A stretch of DNA of 64,000 nucleotides. Origin: Bradyrhizobium sp. Rc3b. Its GTDB lineage: Bacteria > Pseudomonadota > Alphaproteobacteria > Rhizobiales > Xanthobacteraceae. Each line of letters opens with the position of its first letter. The stretch's first letter is position 1. Below, piece after piece: positions 60,692 to 64,000 of the stretch. The stretch covers positions 62,001-126,000 of the forward strand of contig NZ_FOUS01000014.1 in NCBI RefSeq assembly GCF_900114915.1, read 5' to 3'. The notes beneath the pieces were generated by a model that saw nothing but the letters and a program-made list of their open reading frames with translations, was not told the origin of the DNA and made no database searches. The translations under genes were made by a program, and so were the position numbers.

Positions 60692-62017
60692 ATGGACCCC
60701 GCCCACACCACCTCATCCAACCCCTCCCCGAAAAACCTCGTCATCTGCTGTGACGGCACCGGCAATGAGATTTCGGAGAACATCTCCAACGTCCTGAAGC
60801 TCTACCGCTGCCTGCGCAAGACGGACAGGACGCAGCCGCGGCAGATGGTGTTTTACGATCCCGGGGTCGGCACGGTGACGGAGCCGACGACATGGCACCG
60901 GCTCAAGGCCAATATCAACCTGGTGCTGGGGCTCGCCACCGGCTACGGGCTCGATGACAATGTGCTCAGCGCCTATTGCTTCCTGGTCGAGCATTACGCG
61001 CCGGGCGACAAGATCTATCTGTTCGGCTTTTCGCGCGGGGCCTACACGGTGCGCGTGCTGGCGGGGCTGATCCACAAGGTCGGGCTGATCAGGCCGGAGC
61101 AGGCGAACCTCGCAGGCTCGGGCCTCGTCGCCTACAAGCAATATTCCGGCACCGGGCGCGGCAACGACATCGAAGACCTCAGGAACGTCGCCTTCGACGA
61201 CCAGGGGCCGCTGCCGAAGGACGCGTTCGATCTCGCCGCGCAGTTCGCGCGCATCACCTCGACGCGCTGGCCGACCATCCACTTCATCGGCGTGTGGGAC
61301 ACCGTGGCGAGCGTGATCGTACCGCGCGCCGACCGGCTGTTCTGGCCGAGCCTGGAGGAACTCGCCTTCACGCTGCGCAACCCCAGCGTCAAGATCTTCC
61401 GGCAGGCGATCGCGATCGACGAGCGGCGCTGCATGTTCCGCCTGAAAAAATACGAAGAGCCGCAGGAGTTCTGGAGCAACCGCTACGTCCCTGATGAAAA
61501 GAAGGTGCCGCAGGACATCCTGCAGGTGTGGTTCGCCGGCGTGCACAGCGACGTCGGCGGCGGCTATCCGGAAGCCGAGAGCGGGGATTCCAAATATCCG
61601 CTGATCTGGATGATCGCGGAGGCGGAGAAGGCGGGGCTGAACTTCAACCCGGCGACCATCAAGCAGCTCGCCTGGGGAATCCAGCGCAAGAACTCACCGT
61701 TCCAGTATGTCGAGCCGGCCTACACCGGGAAGACCGGCATGCTGCACGATTCGATGACGGCGGGCTGGCGGCTGCTGGAGTTCTTGCCGAAGAGCGCGAA
61801 GTACAAGGAGTGGCCGGAGCGGAAGGTTTATTTCGGCTTCTACATCCCCGATTGCGAGCCGCGCCCCATCCCCGATGGCGCGCATGTGCATGAGAGCGTG
61901 TTGAAGCGGATGGCGGCGGAGCCGGATTACCGGCCGGTGAATCTGCCGAAGGACTATGTGACGGTGCCGATGCCGGTGGGGCCGCAGCATGCGGAGCTGG
62001 AGACGGCGGGTGTGTGA
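60692..62017 (+). CDS. DUF2235 alpha/beta hydrolase (Tle1-like phospholipase family)
   Basis: A 441-residue protein, KNLVICCDGTGNEISENISN and YDPGVGTVTE near the start, then the nucleophile elbow KIYLFGFSRGAYTVRVLAGL (GxSxG) and the aspartate/histidine region VWFAGVHSDVGGGYPEAESG. These are the marks of DUF2235, the family of type VI phospholipase effectors Tle1 and of many stand-alone hydrolases. No VgrG, PAAR or immunity gene is near, so it may be a stand-alone enzyme. GAGG lies before the ATG. A truncated copy lies at 57189. Confidence 0.88.
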   Translation: MDPAHTTSSNPSPKNLVICCDGTGNEISENISNVLKLYRCLRKTDRTQPRQMVFYDPGVGTVTEPTTWHRLKANINLVLGLATGYGLDDNVLSAYCFLVEHYAPGDKIYLFGFSRGAYTVRVLAGLIHKVGLIRPEQANLAGSGLVAYKQYSGTGRGNDIEDLRNVAFDDQGPLPKDAFDLAAQFARITSTRWPTIHFIGVWDTVASVIVPRADRLFWPSLEELAFTLRNPSVKIFRQAIAIDERRCMFRLKKYEEPQEFWSNRYVPDEKKVPQDILQVWFAGVHSDVGGGYPEAESGDSKYPLIWMIAEAEKAGLNFNPATIKQLAWGIQRKNSPFQYVEPAYTGKTGMLHDSMTAGWRLLEFLPKSAKYKEWPERKVYFGFYIPDCEPRPIPDGAHVHESVLKRMAAEPDYRPVNLPKDYVTVPMPVGPQHAELETAGV

Positions 62018-62367
62018 GGAGAGCGGCGCGCTCATAATGATGGGTGTGGAGGCAGGTGCGCGCATCACGCTCAGCCGTCGTCCCTGCGAAAGCAGGGACC
62101 CATAACCACAGGGAGGGTTTTGGCGAAGACTCGTTGTTCGGGACTGCTACCGCGCGCAACCGATGGATCACGCGGTATGGGTCCCTGCTTTCGCAGGGAC
62201 GACGGCGGAGTTTGAGGTGACACCCCATCCCGCTACCGCCGCTTTCTTCCTTCGCCGCTACTTTTCATTAAAATTCTTCCGCCCGCCTTAGCTGGATCGC
62301 ATCATCTGCGTTCCATCATTGGCTCCGAACCCGCCGCGAGAACCTGCGGAATTGGAGGAGAGTGCCA
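62018..62367. other. Intergenic stretch with a family C repeat
   Basis: About 350 bases; the repeat fills 62076-62204, and the rest shows no gene. A purine-rich ribosome site near 62355 belongs to the next gene. Confidence 0.55.
62076..62204. repeat. Paired palindromic repeat, family C
   Basis: CGTCGTCCCTGCGAAAGCAG with GGACCCATAACCACAGGGAG, mirrored by GGTATGGGTCCCTGCT and TCGCAGGGACGACG. Confidence 0.87.
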
Positions 62368-62613
62368 ATGTATCCGCGTAAATATGCCCGCGTGAAGCCT
62401 GCAGGGCTGGTGTCGCGCCAGGCCAAGATCATCACCGATCCGCGCGCGCCCGTGATCAACTGCACGCTGATCGACTATTCGCCCGGCGGCGCCTGCGTCG
62501 ATCTCGGCGGCCAGGTGAACATCCCCGACCGATTCGAGCTGCTGCACGTCAACACCAAGAAGCGCTGCCGCATCGCCTGGAAGCGCGGCACGCGCGTGGG
62601 CGTGGTGTTTTGA
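62368..62613 (+). CDS. PilZ-domain-like protein
   Basis: An 81-residue protein from the ATG at 62368, with GGAGGAG upstream. MYPRKYARVKPAGLVSRQAK has the RxxxR-like start of PilZ domains, and IDYSPGGACVDLGG matches the DxSxxG half of the cyclic-di-GMP-binding motif; a C-terminal RIAWKRGTRVGVVF resembles the last strand. PilZ domains bind cyclic di-GMP, but the arginine spacing is not ideal, so binding is unproven. It is a single-gene unit. Confidence 0.8.
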   Translation: MYPRKYARVKPAGLVSRQAKIITDPRAPVINCTLIDYSPGGACVDLGGQVNIPDRFELLHVNTKKRCRIAWKRGTRVGVVF

Positions 62614-62654
62614 GGGACGCTGGAGTCACAAGCGCCGCTGCGCTGGAGGTGCGC

Positions 62655-62800
62655 TCCCTCCCCCGCTTGCGGGGGAGGGCTGGGGAGAGGGTGTCTCCGC
62701 AGAGGGATTCCCCCAGCGGAGAGAGCCCCCACCCGGCGCGCGGGACGATGCTTCGCATCGCCCGGAACGCGCCGACCTCCCCCGCAAGCGGGAGAGGTTG
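62655..62800. repeat. Family D repeat cluster, second copy
   Basis: CCTCCCCCGCTTGCGGGGGA, then GATGCTTCGCATCGCCCGG and CCTCCCCCGCAAGCGGGAGAG: inverted counterparts of the units at 59533. Confidence 0.8.
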
Positions 62801-62841
62801 TAGCGAGCCCGGAGCACGATTGTTCTCCAACAATTCCCCCG

Positions 62842-63249
62842 CTACTTCCGCATCCGCGCCTTCGCGCCGCCGACGATCTGCATGGCGACGCCGGCGATCC
62901 AGCCCAGCAGAGCAAGCCAGGTCCAGACCAGATGCGGGTCGAGGCGGAGCACGATGACGGCGACGGAGGCGAGCGCGGTGAGCGTGGCGCAGAGCGTGCC
63001 GGCGGCGCTGAGGAATTCGGCGGCGTCGATCTCGCTATGCGCCTCGTCGAACGGCAATTGCGGCGTGTCGATGCCGAGATAGAAACCGACGAAGCCCAGC
63101 ACCATCATCACCAGCAGAAAGCCCTGCGTGGTGAGCGCCGAGATCGCCGATCCCACATAGGCGCCGACGAACAGCCCGCACGCCGCGCCGGCCATCGCAA
63201 GCCCGACACGCTCGAACACATGAGCCGTATTGCGAACACGAAACCGCAT
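62842..63249 (-). CDS. Small integral membrane protein
   Basis: A 135-residue protein. Hydrophobic segments: VGLAMAGAACGLFVGAYVGSAI, GFLLVMMVLGFVGFYLGI, FLSAAGTLCATLTALASVAVIVL and WTWLALLGWIAGVAMQIVGG, so four membrane helices with the conserved charged N-terminus MRFRVRNTAHVFERVG. No family is recognised. GGAGG precedes the ATG at 63249. Confidence 0.78.
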   Translation of the reverse strand: MRFRVRNTAHVFERVGLAMAGAACGLFVGAYVGSAISALTTQGFLLVMMVLGFVGFYLGIDTPQLPFDEAHSEIDAAEFLSAAGTLCATLTALASVAVIVLRLDPHLVWTWLALLGWIAGVAMQIVGGAKARMRK

Positions 63250-63584
63250 GGCAGGCCTCCGCGAGGAGTTGGGTCGCGCAAGGTTAGGCCAGTTTTGCGG
63301 GAGGTGGAAGCTGGGGGGATTTACGGATGCGGGAGGGCTGGTGCGCGAGAGACGCGAAAGGCGCGCTTCACATTCCGCTGTCGTCCCTGCCTAGTGCGCA
63401 ATTGCGCACGGGAGCAGGGACCCATAACCACAGGACGTGGTTTGACGAAGACTCTTAGTTAAGTTGTCAACGTGCACCGCGGGTCATCGCGAGATCACGC
63501 GGTATGGGTCCCTGCGCCCGTGCGCAATTGCGCACTAGGCAGGGACGACAATGGTGGTCGTCGCGCCACACCAGCAGCGCGCCT
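63250..63584. other. Intergenic stretch with a family C repeat
   Basis: About 335 bases; repeat at 63380-63549, no gene seen. Confidence 0.55.
63380..63549. repeat. Paired palindromic repeat, family C
   Basis: GTCGTCCCTGCCTAGTGCGC with CCCATAACCACAGGACG; mirrored by GGTATGGGTCCCTGCGCC and GCACTAGGCAGGGACGAC. The TGCGCAATTGCGCA hairpin occurs on both sides and also in the copy at 24069. Confidence 0.85.
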
Positions 63585-64000
63585 TCACCGCGCCCCGAAC
63601 GTCGTCCTCCCGAACAGCGCCTTCTGCGTCGAGGGCTGCGAGCGCCAGTATTGCGGCGGGGCCTCGACCTCGCCGCCGACATCGGCGGCGGCGTGCCAGG
63701 CCCAGCGCGGATCGTAGAGCATGCCGCGGGCGAGCGCGATCATGTCGGCCTTGCCGGATGCGACGATCTCTTCGGCCTGCTTGCCCTCGGTGATCAGGCC
63801 GACGGCGATGGTCGGCAATCCGGTCTCGCGCTTGATGGCCTCCGCAAACTGCACCTGGTAGCCGGGGCCGAGCGGGATCTTCTGCAGCGGCGAGACGCCG
63901 CCGGAGGAGGCATCGATCCAGTCGACGCCGCGCGCCTTCAGCGCATTGGCAAACTCGATCGTCTGCGCCAGATCCCAGCCGCCCTCGACCCAATCGGTCG
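63585..64000 (-). CDS. Old Yellow Enzyme family NADH:flavin oxidoreductase, N-terminal part cut off
   Basis: Partial gene; the N-terminus lies beyond the window. Reading leftward from 64000, the visible C-terminal part includes VDWIDASSGGVSPLQKIPLG, FAEAIKRETGLPTIAVGLIT, GKADMIALARGMLYDPRWAW and PPQYWRSQP. The GMLYDPRWAW segment with a preceding ALAR is characteristic of the YqjM/xenobiotic-reductase-like branch of the FMN-dependent Old Yellow Enzymes, which reduce activated double bonds. The start region is not visible, so length and exact frame upstream are not given. Confidence 0.88.
   Translation of the reverse strand, partial: TDWVEGGWDLAQTIEFANALKARGVDWIDASSGGVSPLQKIPLGPGYQVQFAEAIKRETGLPTIAVGLITEGKQAEEIVASGKADMIALARGMLYDPRWAWHAAADVGGEVEAPPQYWRSQPSTQKALFGRTTFGAR

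Noticed and set aside
1585..63549. Palindromic repeats as CRISPR arrays
   Set aside because: They are scattered single units with inverted arms, not tandem direct repeats with spacers, and no cas gene is present.

Overview
The window reads as a chromosomal segment of a GC-rich alphaproteobacterium, most likely Bradyrhizobium or a close relative (inference from gene content, CarD/FdxA/S4/helicase order, RegB/RegA-type regulators, FtsZ C-terminal peptide, and abundant paired palindromic intergenic repeats typical of that group). No integrase, transposase, rRNA or CRISPR array was seen. One tRNA (Arg, CCT) is present.

Layout. 0-13.4 kb: the gentisate ring-cleavage pair (maleylpyruvate isomerase, cut by the window edge, divergent from gentisate dioxygenase, with a palindromic operator on the promoter); a four-gene FAD oxidoreductase/ABC importer operon with a divergent LysR regulator; a crotonase, a ketopantoate-reductase-like enzyme, two alpha/beta hydrolases, an acyl-CoA dehydrogenase and an AraC regulator. 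13.4-25 kb: amidohydrolase, DUF2252 protein, tRNA-Arg, VOC and GYD proteins, then an operon of acyl-CoA ligase, RraA-like aldolase, cupin and Bug-type binding protein; small secreted proteins; a second ketopantoate reductase; YidB- and GlsB-like proteins. 25-34 kb: a CoA-thioester catabolism block with two tandem acyl-CoA dehydrogenases, two crotonases, an NDP-forming acyl-CoA synthetase, a VOC protein and a LivJ-type binding protein.

34-45 kb: SNase-like and M48 lipoprotein genes, an MHS-type transporter, then cyoABCD (quinol oxidase), SURF1 and a RegB/RegA-like two-component pair, all packed with overlapping ends. 45-53 kb: housekeeping genes read leftward (CarD, 7Fe ferredoxin, S4 RNA-binding protein with an apparent ACG start, a large SUV3-like helicase, DUF3108) and rightward rpmB with a clear promoter and terminator.

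53.2-57.4 kb: a compact island with visibly lower GC and different codon use. It holds a three-domain HARE-HTH/Nudix/P-loop kinase protein convergent with a tightly overlapping operon of SAM methyltransferase, SIR2-family protein and HAM1-like NTP pyrophosphatase. Its right side abuts a truncated, frameshifted copy of the DUF2235 gene whose intact copy lies 3.5 kb further on. I regard this cassette as the best candidate for an undescribed, probably anti-phage, nucleotide-centred system.

57.5-64 kb: a coiled-coil HTH-like protein, a solitary ftsZ outside any division cluster, a coiled-coil protein, the intact DUF2235 (Tle1-like) hydrolase, a PilZ-like protein, a membrane protein, and a truncated Old Yellow Enzyme gene at the edge. 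Intergenic spaces across the window are filled by at least eight families of imperfect palindromes.
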